This document shows positions 43,132 through 52,661 of a DNA stretch of 64,000 nt, piece after piece. Position numbers and translations under genes: made by a program. Under the pieces are notes generated by a model. The model was not told the DNA's origin and did no database searches. It saw only the letters and a list, made by a program, of their open reading frames with translations. Source of the DNA: Avidesulfovibrio sp964369685 (GTDB lineage Bacteria; Desulfobacterota; Desulfovibrionia; Desulfovibrionales; Desulfovibrionaceae); contig CAYJFB010000012.1 of the NCBI GenBank assembly GCA_964369685.1, positions 11,041-75,040 on the forward strand, in the 5' to 3' direction. The first letter of the stretch is position 1; each line of letters opens with the position of its first letter.

Positions 43132-46005
43132 TTAACGTCGGCCGCGCATGCGGCGTTCATCAATAAGGAAACGTCCTGTTATTGATTCCGAATTTGTCAC
43201 CAGTGCTTCGGGAGTGCCGCAAGCAATAACATGGCCGCCGCGTTCTCCGCCACCGGGGCCGAGATCAATGACGTGATCAGATGCCAAAATCACATCTGTA
43301 TTGTGCTCTATTAAAACAACCGTGGCACCGCGTTCTACCAATTTGTGGAGTACGGTAACCAGTTTGCCGACTTCATGCATGTGTAATCCTGTTGTCGGTT
43401 CATCAAGGATATAGAGCGTCCCCGGAAGTGAGCGTTTTCCGAGTTCTCGTGATATTTTTATCCGTTGAGCCTCACCACCTGAAAGAGTGGTTGCAGGTTG
43501 ACCAAGACGCAAATAATCCAAGCCCACCTCTTCCAGTACCGCAAAGCGGCGCTCCAAGGTCGGATACGCACTAAAAAAAGTTCGTGCTTCTTTTACGGGA
43601 AGATCCAGTACTTCGGCAATATTGAGACCGCGATAACGCACTTCCAAGGTTTCATGATTATAACGTCGACCTTTACACACATCACATGTTATAAAAACAT
43701 CCGGCAAAAAGTGCATTTCAACCCGTATTTGTCCGTCTCCCGAACACGCCTCACAACGCCCTCCGCGCACGTTGAAACTAAAACGTCCCGGTTGATACCC
43801 TCGCTTGCGTGCATCTTGTGTCATGGCGAAAATACTGCGAATTTCATCAAACACTTTTGTGTACGTTGCCGGATTTGAACGTGGCGTGCGTCCTATCGGC
43901 GTTTGATCAATAGCCACCACGCGCTCTATGGCTTCAAGCCCGTCTATTCCCGTAATAATTCCGGGTTGTTCAACGCGTTGTCCCTGTGCCAACAATATAT
44001 GTTTGTATAATGAATCAATAACCAAAGAGCTTTTCCCCGAACCGGAAACCCCTGTGACACAGGTTAACGTTCCCAAAGGAATTGAACAGTCAATATTTTT
44101 TAAATTATGTGTTTGTACACCTTGTAATGTGAGCCAACCATTTGGTTCACGGCGTGCGTCGGGTAACGGGACAGACAAGTCTCCGCGTAAATATTTGGCT
44201 GTCAGTGTTTTGCCTTGTTGCATCAACTTGGCATAACTGCCGCTGTAGACCACATTGCCGCCCTGTGCTCCCGAACCGGGGCCGAGTTCAATGATTTTAT
44301 CGGCTTCACGTATTGTGGCTTCGTCATGTTCAACAACAAGAACTGTGTTGCCTCGTTGCTGTAAATCACGCAAGGTGCCAATAAGGCGTTCATTATCACG
44401 CGGATGCAAACCGATAGACGGTTCATCCAGCACATACGTTACGCCGACAAGGCCTGAACCCAACTGTGACGCCAAACGAATGCGTTGTGCTTCTCCACCG
44501 GAAAGGGTCGTCATGGTTCGTCCCAGTGAAAGATAATCCAATCCGACATTGACCATAAATAACAGTCGATGACGCAACTCTTTCAACAGCGGATCGGCAA
44601 TTTTTGCGTGTCGTCCCGTAAATTCACACGCATCAAGCCACGCAAGCGCGCGTTCCACAGGCATACTGCAACATTGTTGTATGTTTAAATCATTAACCCG
44701 TACAGCCAACGCTTCAGGACGTAACCGTGCACCGTGACAATCGGGACAATCGGCTTGCTGGAGATAGCGTGCCAAGACATCACGCCATGTGTCGCCATAT
44801 TGCATCCCTTGTTCAAGAATGGTGATCACACCGCGCCATAAGGTGGTGTCGGTATCGTCAGTTTGCTCGTTTTTTTCTGTTCGTGCCACAGTCCCACCAA
44901 GACGATTGCGTCGTAAACCGCTATCGGCCTTTGGTTTTGTTTCTCCATAAAAAAGAGCGTGTAAGGCGTCGTCGCTGTATTGGATTAACGGCGTGGATAA
45001 AGTAAAATCGTGACGTTCACCAAGTTTTGTTAACGCTGTTTCATAGCGTGTAAAAATTTTTGGGTTGTTCCAAGGAAGAATTGCTTTAGTCTGTAAAGAC
45101 AAACCGCGATTCGGCGCAATAAGCAACGGCTCAAAATATTCAATCGTGCCAAGTCCGGAACACCGCGGACACGCCCCCTGAGGGCTGTTGAATGAAAACA
45201 ATTGTGGACTCAGCGGCGGTAAACTGATTCGACACGTCGGACAAACCGACTCTGTGGCATGAACCATATCTTCACCGCCTTCATCAAACAAACGATGCAC
45301 AATCAGACGGCCTTCACCGTACCGCAAGGCTAATTCTACAGAATCGGCAAGTCTGCCGCGGATGTCTTCTTTGATGACCAAACGATCAATGACAAGCTCG
45401 ATACTGTGTTTTTTATTTTTTTCGAGTGTCGTCACATCATCCAACGTTTGCATCACACCGTCAATACGCACGCGAACAAATCCCTCGGCTTTCAACTTTC
45501 GTAAAAGATCGGCGTGTGTGCCTTTTTGCAACTCCACAAGCGGTGCCAACAAAATCATTCGTGTTCCCGTAGGTAAGTCCAAAATGTCGGCAATGATTTC
45601 ATCCACCGCTCGTGCTTCAATGGCTTTACCGCAAAGAGGACAATACATCCGCCCCAAGGTTGCAAAAAACACTCGTAGAAAGTCATAGACCTCCGTCACC
45701 GTACCGACCGTCGAACGTGGGTTGCGTCCCGTTGTTTGTTGTTCAAGCGAAATGGCAGGCGAAAGTCCCTCAATCAACTCAACATCAGGTTTATCCATTT
45801 TGGGCAAAAATTGGCGTGCATATGCAGATAAAGACTCTACATAACGCCGTTGTCCCTCTGCATAAACAATATCAAAAGCTAATGTTGATTTTCCGGAACC
45901 CGAAGGGCCACAAACCACAACGAGTTTTTCACGCGGAATGTCTACATTAATGTTTTTTAAATTATGTTGCTTTGCCCCAATAATATGTATAGAAGAATGA
46001 CTCAT
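43132..46005 (-). CDS. uvrA: UvrABC excinuclease subunit A
   Basis: This is the damage-recognition ATPase of nucleotide excision repair, of normal length at 957 residues. There are two ABC modules: Walker A GPSGSGKSTLAFD and VSGSGKSSLVIDSL, signatures TLSGGEAQRIRLA and TLSGGEAQRIKIS, and Walker B VLDEPSIGLH and ILDEPTTGLH. Zinc fingers occur near CPTC...CPRC and CEAC...CDVC. No LexA box is evident in front. Confidence 0.97.
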   Translation of the reverse strand: MSHSSIHIIGAKQHNLKNINVDIPREKLVVVCGPSGSGKSTLAFDIVYAEGQRRYVESLSAYARQFLPKMDKPDVELIEGLSPAISLEQQTTGRNPRSTVGTVTEVYDFLRVFFATLGRMYCPLCGKAIEARAVDEIIADILDLPTGTRMILLAPLVELQKGTHADLLRKLKAEGFVRVRIDGVMQTLDDVTTLEKNKKHSIELVIDRLVIKEDIRGRLADSVELALRYGEGRLIVHRLFDEGGEDMVHATESVCPTCRISLPPLSPQLFSFNSPQGACPRCSGLGTIEYFEPLLIAPNRGLSLQTKAILPWNNPKIFTRYETALTKLGERHDFTLSTPLIQYSDDALHALFYGETKPKADSGLRRNRLGGTVARTEKNEQTDDTDTTLWRGVITILEQGMQYGDTWRDVLARYLQQADCPDCHGARLRPEALAVRVNDLNIQQCCSMPVERALAWLDACEFTGRHAKIADPLLKELRHRLLFMVNVGLDYLSLGRTMTTLSGGEAQRIRLASQLGSGLVGVTYVLDEPSIGLHPRDNERLIGTLRDLQQRGNTVLVVEHDEATIREADKIIELGPGSGAQGGNVVYSGSYAKLMQQGKTLTAKYLRGDLSVPLPDARREPNGWLTLQGVQTHNLKNIDCSIPLGTLTCVTGVSGSGKSSLVIDSLYKHILLAQGQRVEQPGIITGIDGLEAIERVVAIDQTPIGRTPRSNPATYTKVFDEIRSIFAMTQDARKRGYQPGRFSFNVRGGRCEACSGDGQIRVEMHFLPDVFITCDVCKGRRYNHETLEVRYRGLNIAEVLDLPVKEARTFFSAYPTLERRFAVLEEVGLDYLRLGQPATTLSGGEAQRIKISRELGKRSLPGTLYILDEPTTGLHMHEVGKLVTVLHKLVERGATVVLIEHNTDVILASDHVIDLGPGGGERGGHVIACGTPEALVTNSESITGRFLIDERRMRGRR

Positions 46006-46042
46006 GGTTCTTTACTTCACAAAAAGAAAAAAGATTCTCGCG

Positions 46043-46729
46043 TTATGCGAAATAGTGTGCCAACAACACAACCATCGGCAATGCAGGCAACATGTTTGAT
46101 AACGGTATGCGTACAAGCTCCAACAGCGTCAATGCAATACCAAGAATCAATATACCGCCCACAGCCACCAACTCCGTCATGACCTGAGGAGGAAGCCATG
46201 GTTGAAGCAACGTTGCTCCCATTGTCAATGCTCCTTGATAGATAAGCACCGTCAGCGCAGCAAACAAGACCCCAATACCATAAAGTGACGCCAACGCAAT
46301 CGATGCAAAACCGTCTAACATCGCTTTGGATAAAACAACCGTACGATCGCCGCGCAAACCTTCATCAAAAGAACCCAAAATCGCCATCGCTCCGATACAA
46401 AATAATACCGAAGCACTCACAAAGCCTTCGGAAAAACGTGGATTGCCTATATTCAAACAACGCTTGAGATACGTTGCTAAAGCCAGTAAACGTTGTTCAA
46501 TATTCAACATTTCACCGACAACACAACCCAATAAAATACTAAAAATAACAATCAAAGGATTGACCGTGGTGATTGCCATCTTGGTACCCAACATCAAAAC
46601 GCACAAACCAATTCCTTGAAAAACCGTTCTGCGCATAGATTCAGACATTTTTGCACCAAAAAAAATGCCGACACAACTTCCGACAAGAATACATAACGCG
46701 TTGAAAAGTGCTCCATAAGGTATAATCAC
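46043..46729 (-). CDS. DUF554 family membrane protein
   Basis: The protein has 228 residues and seven or so hydrophobic segments, typical of DUF554 (YdfK-like): GALFNALCILVGSCVGIFFG at the N-terminus, then ILLGCVVGEML, FCIGAMAILGSFDEGL and MLDGFASIALASLYGIGV. The function is unknown. The start is GTG 46729, which has AAAGGAAAAAAA upstream; the longer frame to 46858 is not family-like. It starts 314 bases downstream of uvrA in the same direction of reading order, with a divergent cobA-hemD. Confidence 0.85.
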   Translation of the reverse strand: MIIPYGALFNALCILVGSCVGIFFGAKMSESMRRTVFQGIGLCVLMLGTKMAITTVNPLIVIFSILLGCVVGEMLNIEQRLLALATYLKRCLNIGNPRFSEGFVSASVLFCIGAMAILGSFDEGLRGDRTVVLSKAMLDGFASIALASLYGIGVLFAALTVLIYQGALTMGATLLQPWLPPQVMTELVAVGGILILGIALTLLELVRIPLSNMLPALPMVVLLAHYFA

Positions 46730-46773
46730 TTTTTTTCCTTTTTTTGTATAGTAGATTTGACTTTTTAGAGCCT

Positions 46774-46810
46774 GCACAGCAATGTACGACAACACATGAC
46801 ATTGCTGTGC
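46774..46810. repeat. 12-bp inverted repeat upstream of DUF554 gene
   Basis: GCACAGCAATGT (46774-46785) and ACATTGCTGTGC (46799-46810) are perfect complements with a 13-base spacer. It is either an RNA hairpin in the DUF554 leader or a protein site between the divergent genes. Confidence 0.6.
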
Positions 46811-46965
46811 GCTGTTATACCTCATGATGTCAAGTGACTTGTTCTCAAATAAACACAAATGTAGAGCAGTTAAAACACCACACAGCTTCTGTACATATCA
46901 TAGTGGACAATCTCTGTTCTTTCGTATAGCTATTTTTTAATGTTAAAAACGAAAAGGATCTTTGT

Positions 46966-48468
46966 ATGAAGGTTTATTTAATAGGTGCAGGCCCGGGTGA
47001 CCCGGGTCTGCTGACAGTTAAAGGCAAGGCGTGTATTGAGACAGCCGATGTGGTGATTTATGATTATTTGGCGTCTGAGGCGTTGTTGTCTTTGGCACGG
47101 CCTGATGCCGAAAAAATCTATGTCGGCAAAATTGCCGGTAATCATGCCTTACCTCAAGACGAAATCAATGCATTATTGGTTACAAAAGGCCAAGAGGGTA
47201 AAATTGTTGCACGTTTAAAAGGTGGTGATCCTTATATTTTCGGACGCGGCGGAGAGGAAGCCGACGCTTTGGTCAAGGCAGGGGTTCCGTTTGAAGAGAT
47301 TCCCGGGATCACCAGTGTTATTGCAGGCCCAGCCTATGCAGGCATACCTCTGACGCATCGATCATATGCTTCCTCGGCAACCATTATCACAGGACATGAA
47401 GACCCTACAAAACCTGAATCGGTACACAATTGGGATGCTTTGGCAAAAAGCGCTTCAACATTGGTATTTGTGATGGGTATGAAAAATTTACCAAGCATCA
47501 GCAATAATTTAATTGCCGCAGGCATGGCACCGGATACGCCTGCGGCTTTGGTGATGTGGGCCACAACTCCAAAACATCGCAGTCTTGTGGCAACCTTGGC
47601 AGACTTACCGCAAAAAGCTGTTGAAAACGGTTTCAGCAATCCGTCAATCATTGTTGTCGGTAAGGTGTGTTCTTTGCATGAACGTTTTAATTGGTTTGAA
47701 CAACGGCCTTTGCTGGGACGGACTGTTGTTGTCACACGCGCTCGTGAGCAAGCCAGTGGTATGGCAAACCAACTTGAAACGCTCGGTGCCGAAGTGTTGC
47801 AATTCCCGACTATCAAAATCAATCCATTGGCAGATATGACCGCAGTTGATCACGCTGTGCGTTGTGTTGCCGAATACGACTGGATCGCGTTTACTTCGGT
47901 GAATGGTGTGCGTGTTTTTTTTGAACGCTTGGAGGCGTGCGGATACGACAGTCGCGCTTTGGCAGGTGTAAAGATTGCGGCGATCGGTTCGGCAACGGCA
48001 GAAGCTCTGCATACATACGGCCTTGTTGCCGATTTTGTCCCTGAACGTTTTGTGGCAGAAAGCGTTGTAGAAGGCATGATCGCACTTGGTATGGCAGGAA
48101 AAAAAGTTTTGATTCCGCGTGCGTTGCAAGCCCGTGAAGTGTTGCCTGAAGAATTGCGCAAGGTCGGTGCAGAGGTTGATGTGCTTGCCGTATACGAAAC
48201 GCTTCCTGCGGCAGAGGGTCGTGAGGACGTATGGAAACGGATTGCCGAAAAAACATTGGATTGTATCACTTTTGGCTCATCCTCTACAGTAGATAATTTT
48301 TTTGCGCAAATTCCTCCCGAATTGTGTCGTGAACACGGCGTAACCTTTGCATGCATAGGACCGGTCACTGCCGACACCTTGCGGACATACGGCTTTATAC
48401 CGAGTATTCAACCCGAACGGTACACCATTCCTGCAATGGTTGAAGCTATTCAACAGTATTTTCAGTAG
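46966..48468 (+). CDS. cobA-hemD: fused uroporphyrinogen-III C-methyltransferase / uroporphyrinogen-III synthase
   Basis: This is a two-domain protein of 500 residues. Residues 1-245 are the SAM-dependent methyltransferase (GAGPGDPGLLTVKG, RLKGGDPYIFGRGGEE, GITSVIAGPAYAGIPLTHR) that makes precorrin-2. Residues 255-500 are the HemD synthase fold (VVTRAREQASGM, TSVNGVRVFFERLE, FGSSSTVDNF). The fusion is characteristic of sulfate reducers and some clostridia and channels uroporphyrinogen III to sirohaem, cobalamin and, via sirohaem, haem. The ribosome site is AAAAGGATCTTTGT. It links with hemB and ahbD elsewhere in this window. Confidence 0.96.
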   Translation: MKVYLIGAGPGDPGLLTVKGKACIETADVVIYDYLASEALLSLARPDAEKIYVGKIAGNHALPQDEINALLVTKGQEGKIVARLKGGDPYIFGRGGEEADALVKAGVPFEEIPGITSVIAGPAYAGIPLTHRSYASSATIITGHEDPTKPESVHNWDALAKSASTLVFVMGMKNLPSISNNLIAAGMAPDTPAALVMWATTPKHRSLVATLADLPQKAVENGFSNPSIIVVGKVCSLHERFNWFEQRPLLGRTVVVTRAREQASGMANQLETLGAEVLQFPTIKINPLADMTAVDHAVRCVAEYDWIAFTSVNGVRVFFERLEACGYDSRALAGVKIAAIGSATAEALHTYGLVADFVPERFVAESVVEGMIALGMAGKKVLIPRALQAREVLPEELRKVGAEVDVLAVYETLPAAEGREDVWKRIAEKTLDCITFGSSSTVDNFFAQIPPELCREHGVTFACIGPVTADTLRTYGFIPSIQPERYTIPAMVEAIQQYFQ

Positions 48469-48711
48469 TTTTTGCGTTTTTTCTGGGGGAGGCACGGCTC
48501 TTGCCAAGCGTAGCCCTCCCGGATTTCACCCTTAAATACATTTACACTTTTGAGGGCTGTATATATTAAATTTCAGCTGTTTTTTCAATAGAATATCAAA
48601 AAAAATCAAAAAATGTACTTCTGCAAAGCAAGGTTAGGCTTTTATGCTTGAACATAAATATTTGTCATTTGACGACATGATGAAGCAATGGCTTTGAAGA
48701 GTAAAGAACTC

Positions 48712-49689
48712 TCAGAGAATCTTTAATGTAAAAACAGCTTGAGCAGCAATGATATCGTGTTCAATTTGTCGTTTCAGCGCCTCAACGGTTGCGAAGGTTT
48801 GTTCATCTCGTAAGCGGCTGACAAAGCCCACAGAAAGTTGTTTGCCATAAAGCTCGTCAGCACCAAATGTGCGGTGTAATAAGTGCACTTCAACGCGTAA
48901 GGCTCCTGAGCCAAATGTCGGATTATAGCCGATATTGGCAACGGCCGCACAGCCTTGTTCCCCTTCCAATCCAGCCAGCACGGCATAGACACCGACCTTT
49001 GGCAACAACACCTGAAGCGGCGTACCATTTACGTCGGCAGCAATATTTGCCGTTGGAAAACCAAGCAGACGCCCTCGTTGATCTCCTTGTACCACAACAC
49101 CGTGGAGACGATGCGAACTCCCCAGCAACCGTGCAGCATCATTCACATTGCCTTCAGTCAGTAAGGCTCTGATGAGGGATGAACTGACCAGTGTGTTTCC
49201 TACACAAAAAGGAGGGTGTTGCGTTACCGAGAAATTCCATTGTTGTCCCAATTCACAAAGCGTGGTACACGATCCGTCACGCCCTTTTCCTAGCGAAAAA
49301 TCATGACCGATGACCAAATGGCGCATATTGAGGCGTTCCACCAATACTGTTTGCACAAATTGTGAGGCTGTCATGTCAGCCAAAGCGTGAGTGAATGGCA
49401 GTGTCAGTACTTCATCGGCGCCATATAGGCGCAATTTTTCTTCTCGGTGCGTATTGTCTGTCAAGCGCAGGATTGTTTGATTTCCTAATATCTCGCGTGG
49501 ATGAGGATCAAAGGTCAGAACAACAACGGGCATTTCGTTTGCGATGTTTTTTGCAAGCTGTAATAACGCTTGATGTCCAAGATGGACACCATCAAAATTG
49601 CCGATCACCATGCAAACACCGTTACGAAACAGTAAAGCATTTCGGTTGAGAAAAGCGTCTATTTCTTTAAAACACGTTGATGTTGCCAT
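48712..49689 (-). CDS. ribF: bifunctional riboflavin kinase / FAD synthetase
   Basis: This enzyme makes FMN and FAD from riboflavin. Its 325 residues are usual. The N-terminal nucleotidyltransferase domain has MVIGNFDGVHLGHQALL, TFDPHPREIL and VIGHDFSLGKGRDG. The C-terminal kinase domain has VVQGDQRGRLLGFPTANI and EVHLL. The start ATG 49689 has GAGGTAACTGCAT. No FMN riboswitch is visible. It lies 23 bases after the lytic transglycosylase gene. Confidence 0.95.
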   Translation of the reverse strand: MATSTCFKEIDAFLNRNALLFRNGVCMVIGNFDGVHLGHQALLQLAKNIANEMPVVVLTFDPHPREILGNQTILRLTDNTHREEKLRLYGADEVLTLPFTHALADMTASQFVQTVLVERLNMRHLVIGHDFSLGKGRDGSCTTLCELGQQWNFSVTQHPPFCVGNTLVSSSLIRALLTEGNVNDAARLLGSSHRLHGVVVQGDQRGRLLGFPTANIAADVNGTPLQVLLPKVGVYAVLAGLEGEQGCAAVANIGYNPTFGSGALRVEVHLLHRTFGADELYGKQLSVGFVSRLRDEQTFATVEALKRQIEHDIIAAQAVFTLKIL

Positions 49690-49712
49690 ATGCAGTTACC
49701 TCAAATACACAT

Positions 49713-50711
49713 TTATTTTGCAGATGGAGTGCTTTTTTGTGCAATATTTTCTGCCAATTGAAGGATTGTTTCGGCATAGACGCGTGATTTATTATAGCGC
49801 ATGAGCACAGCATGTTGTTTTGTTCGTGTATTTTTGGCTTTCCACCCGTGTTTGACGAGAAAATTTGCCAAACTTGCGATGGCGTCATCTGCAATAAAAA
49901 GATTGACAACATTATCGTTGTTGCCGTCTATGGCATAGGGCTTGAGGTTGGAAGGCATAAATTGACACAGACCAATAGCACCATACATAGAACCGGGCAC
50001 AATCAAAGGATCTTGGCCTGTTTGTTGTAAATAAGCAATCAATGCTTTCAGTTCATTATATGCCCAATCTGAACGTTTTTCCGTACGTTCGGCAATCCAT
50101 GCATGACGTTTTTCATGGTCCGGAAGTTTGGACAATGTCGCGGGAATGCTTTCCGGTGTGGTGCTGGCAGCCATACTGGCTAGGGTTAAAAAAGCACTTT
50201 CTTTACCAAGAAATTTTCCCAAGCGTGTTTCAACAAACAAAAGCGCTGCCGCAATTTCTTTTGGTACGGCAAAACGTTTTTCGGCAGCCAAGAACGCGCT
50301 GTTATGTTCTTTAATAAACGTTTGACACAAGGCTATGTTTTTTGCGGTAATCACATTGGGATAAACCACCATGGGTGGTTTAGTACTTTTTTTGCTTTGG
50401 GATTGTCGCAAGAACGCGCTGGTATACAACTCTTTAATTTTTGCACCCATCGGTGCTTCTGAAGGCGTTGTTCCCAATCGTAGGAGGGCGGAAGCGGTTT
50501 GTGCTGTATACAGTCCGTCTTTTTTTAAGCGAGCCGTGAGGGCTTGCCAGGCCGGTGCCACGGTTTGTTGTGTGGGATCTTGAATTATTTCTGAAGGAGG
50601 AACAACAACAGATGGAGGTGTTACAGGTGGGGAAGTCGCTGTGCTTGCTGTACAACCCAAAATAACGACTGAAAACGCATAGACACAAAAAATAGCCGTA
50701 CGTCCGTACAT
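49713..50711 (-). CDS. MltB-type lytic murein transglycosylase, lipoprotein
   Basis: The protein has 332 residues. The signal peptide ends in a lipobox-like VILGC (Cys20), so it is a lipoprotein of the envelope. The catalytic region has the MltB-like FVETRLGKFLGK (catalytic Glu) followed by GAIGLCQFMPSNLKPYAIDG. It cuts glycan strands to 1,6-anhydro-MurNAc. The Pro/Ser/Thr-rich stretch after the Cys is a linker. It is downstream of the S24 repressor gene, separated by a structured region (50769-50852). Confidence 0.87.
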   Translation of the reverse strand: MYGRTAIFCVYAFSVVILGCTASTATSPPVTPPSVVVPPSEIIQDPTQQTVAPAWQALTARLKKDGLYTAQTASALLRLGTTPSEAPMGAKIKELYTSAFLRQSQSKKSTKPPMVVYPNVITAKNIALCQTFIKEHNSAFLAAEKRFAVPKEIAAALLFVETRLGKFLGKESAFLTLASMAASTTPESIPATLSKLPDHEKRHAWIAERTEKRSDWAYNELKALIAYLQQTGQDPLIVPGSMYGAIGLCQFMPSNLKPYAIDGNNDNVVNLFIADDAIASLANFLVKHGWKAKNTRTKQHAVLMRYNKSRVYAETILQLAENIAQKSTPSAK

Positions 50712-50768
50712 GGTTCACTCAGATATCAGGTTAAAGTTTATGGTATTTTTTCTCAAAAGAAACGAAGG

Positions 50769-50852
50769 AAGGAAAAACATCACAAAATTGACAACAGTTG
50801 TCGGCATTCATGAATGAAGCCGTACATATCTGTTTTTGTGATGTCTTTCCTT
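50769..50852 (-). terminator. long hairpin with nested palindromes (terminator of repressor gene or structured element)
   Basis: Outer arms AAGGAAAAACATCACAAAA (50769-50787) and TTTTGTGATGTCTTTCCTT (50834-50852) pair with two mismatches. Inside are two perfect palindromes: GACAAC-A-GTTGTC (50790-50802) and CATTCATGAATG (50805-50816). On the minus strand the second arm ends in T runs, which suits a terminator. The nested palindromes are more than a terminator needs. Confidence 0.6.
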
Positions 50853-50906
50853 TTTATAAAAAAGCATATACTGCTTTTTACACGTTTTTACAAACGTGAC
50901 AAGGGG

Positions 50907-51602
50907 TCAGATACGTTGCAATGTCCAACAAACTCGTCCATAAATACGTTTTTCGTATTCTTCGGGAGCCAAATTGGCTTCGGGGTAGTCTGGGGTGTCT
51001 ACACGCAATACAAATTGTTGTTGTTGCGGAGCAAAAAATACGCGTTTGAAGGTCAACCCTTCGTGGGGCATAAAAACGGCATATATTTCACCGGAAACAA
51101 GGGCTTCGGGCGTGGTATCAATACCGACATGAGCTCCTTTGCGAATGATAGGTGCCATGGCGTCTGAAGCGGCTTGCAGTACTGTAATGTTGTTTCCAAG
51201 AAAGGCTTGAGGCAGTACAATTTTACCGATGGGCTCAAGTTGTGGTACAACTGTTTGCTCATCATACGCACACAACATATCAAAAACGCGCACTAAACCG
51301 TTTTTGGCTAAGGGATCGCCAAACATTGCCGGATCTTCTTTCACGCCGCTTTGTGGCGCTTCCATTGGTGTATAGCCTTGTTCGGTGCGCAAATACATGG
51401 GGCCGACGCCTTTTTTAATCCAATCCGGATTGAGACCATATTTTTCAAAAAGTTTGACAATCCAATCTGATGGAATGGAGTCGCGGCGTTTTGCATCGGA
51501 AATGCTTGATTGACGAATATCAAGCACTTCGGCCAATTCAATTTGTGTTCTTGCGTTGGTTGCATAGCGAATGCGATCGCATACTTCTTTGAAAAAACTC
51601 AT
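50907..51602 (-). CDS. CI-type repressor: N-terminal HTH with S24 peptidase-like C-terminal domain
   Basis: The protein has 231 residues. Residues 1-70 match the phage CI repressor HTH pattern (QIELAEVLDIRQSSISDAKRR, then GLNPDWIKKGVGPMYL). The C-terminal half is LexA/S24-like: SDAMAPIIRKGAHVGID around the nucleophile Ser, then GEIYAVFM and LTFKRVFF, with the general-base Lys. It could self-cleave in the SOS response or act as a chromosomal stress regulator. There are no phage genes around. ATG 51602 has AGGATATTGTT upstream. Inverted half-sites in front suggest autoregulation. Confidence 0.88.
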   Translation of the reverse strand: MSFFKEVCDRIRYATNARTQIELAEVLDIRQSSISDAKRRDSIPSDWIVKLFEKYGLNPDWIKKGVGPMYLRTEQGYTPMEAPQSGVKEDPAMFGDPLAKNGLVRVFDMLCAYDEQTVVPQLEPIGKIVLPQAFLGNNITVLQAASDAMAPIIRKGAHVGIDTTPEALVSGEIYAVFMPHEGLTFKRVFFAPQQQQFVLRVDTPDYPEANLAPEEYEKRIYGRVCWTLQRI

Positions 51603-51694
51603 AACAATATCCTGCTCGCAAGACAAAAAGGCCTTGCAGACTAAAAGGTGAATAAAAAGGAACGCTAGGCTTTTAAACTGACAGGCGTGTTTTC

Positions 51695-51738
51695 ACTGTA
51701 ACAAATGGGTATAAGAAATATGTATGTGGTGTTACAGT
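51695..51738 (-). promoter_or_regulatory. candidate operator: inverted ACTGTAACA half-sites upstream of the S24 repressor gene
   Basis: ACTGTAACA (51695-51703) and its exact complement TGTTACAGT (51730-51738) face each other over 26 bases, 93 bases ahead of the repressor start. A promoter-like TGTAAC, 17 bases, TATACC pair lies between and over them on the minus strand, as expected for autorepression. Confidence 0.4.
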
Positions 51739-51760
51739 AAAAAATGTGTCAGAGCGGTAT

Positions 51761-52615
51761 CTAGTCCTTTTGAGTAAGCGGCTCCAAGAAAGGAGACTCT
51801 GAACTGAGAATGAGTCTTGTGTTATGTTCGAGACTTTTTTTCAAAGCTTCAAGCCCGCGTTGAAAACTGTAAAAATCCGGATTTTTTGAAAACGCATCTG
51901 CAAAAATGTGTGCAGCTTGTGCATCGCCTTCACCGTTGATGATGGCTGCGGATTTGTTGGCTTCGGCGAGGATCACGGCTTGTTCGCGATCGGCTTCGGA
52001 ACGAAGTTTCAACGCTTCTTCGGTGCCTTCAGAACGATATTGTTTAGCTTGACGTTCACGTTCGGCACGCATTCTGCCAAAAATGGCGCGTTGGTTTTCG
52101 GTTGGCAAGTCTGTCCTTTTGATACGCACATCAACAACTTCAATGCCATATTCTTTCATAATTGCCGACGTGCGTTTGGTGACGTCTTCCATAATGCTTG
52201 CGCGGTTGCTTGAAACCACTTCTGTCAGTGTGTGTCGTCCGACTTGGGCGCGCAGTTGTGAATAGACCACATCGTCGAGTCTGGCTTGGGCTCTTGGAAT
52301 CGTGCGCACATTACGGTAAAATGCTAAGGGATCGCTGATCAACCAACGTGCATAGTTATCAAGTACAATCGCTTTTTTATCGCTGGTTAAGGCTTCTGCG
52401 GGGCGAGCGTCATAGTCCAAAATACGCGCATCAAACAACACCACATTTTGGATAAAAGGGAGTTTGAAATGCAGTCCGGGGCCAAAAACCTTGTCTACAG
52501 GTTCACCCAGTTGCAACACAAGGGCTTTTTCGGTTTGTTGGACAGTAAAAAAGGACTGTGAACCAAGTCCAACGGCGGCAACAAACAGAAGAATCAATAT
52601 ATTTACTTTAGTCAT
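51761..52615 (-). CDS. hflC: FtsH modulator HflC (SPFH/prohibitin family)
   Basis: The protein has 284 residues. One N-terminal membrane helix (residues 5-22) precedes an SPFH domain (FGPGLHFKLPFI, LDNYARWLISDP) and a long coiled coil (RQAKQYRSEGTEEALKLRSE). With HflK it forms the periplasmic cage around the FtsH protease. The start ATG 52615 has AAGGATCCCCTTT; the track of codons upstream overlaps hflK and is not used. Confidence 0.94.
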   Translation of the reverse strand: MTKVNILILLFVAAVGLGSQSFFTVQQTEKALVLQLGEPVDKVFGPGLHFKLPFIQNVVLFDARILDYDARPAEALTSDKKAIVLDNYARWLISDPLAFYRNVRTIPRAQARLDDVVYSQLRAQVGRHTLTEVVSSNRASIMEDVTKRTSAIMKEYGIEVVDVRIKRTDLPTENQRAIFGRMRAERERQAKQYRSEGTEEALKLRSEADREQAVILAEANKSAAIINGEGDAQAAHIFADAFSKNPDFYSFQRGLEALKKSLEHNTRLILSSESPFLEPLTQKD

Positions 52616-52661
52616 AAAGGGGATCCTTAAAAGTGATTTCTGCAAACGTTGTTTCTGCCGT

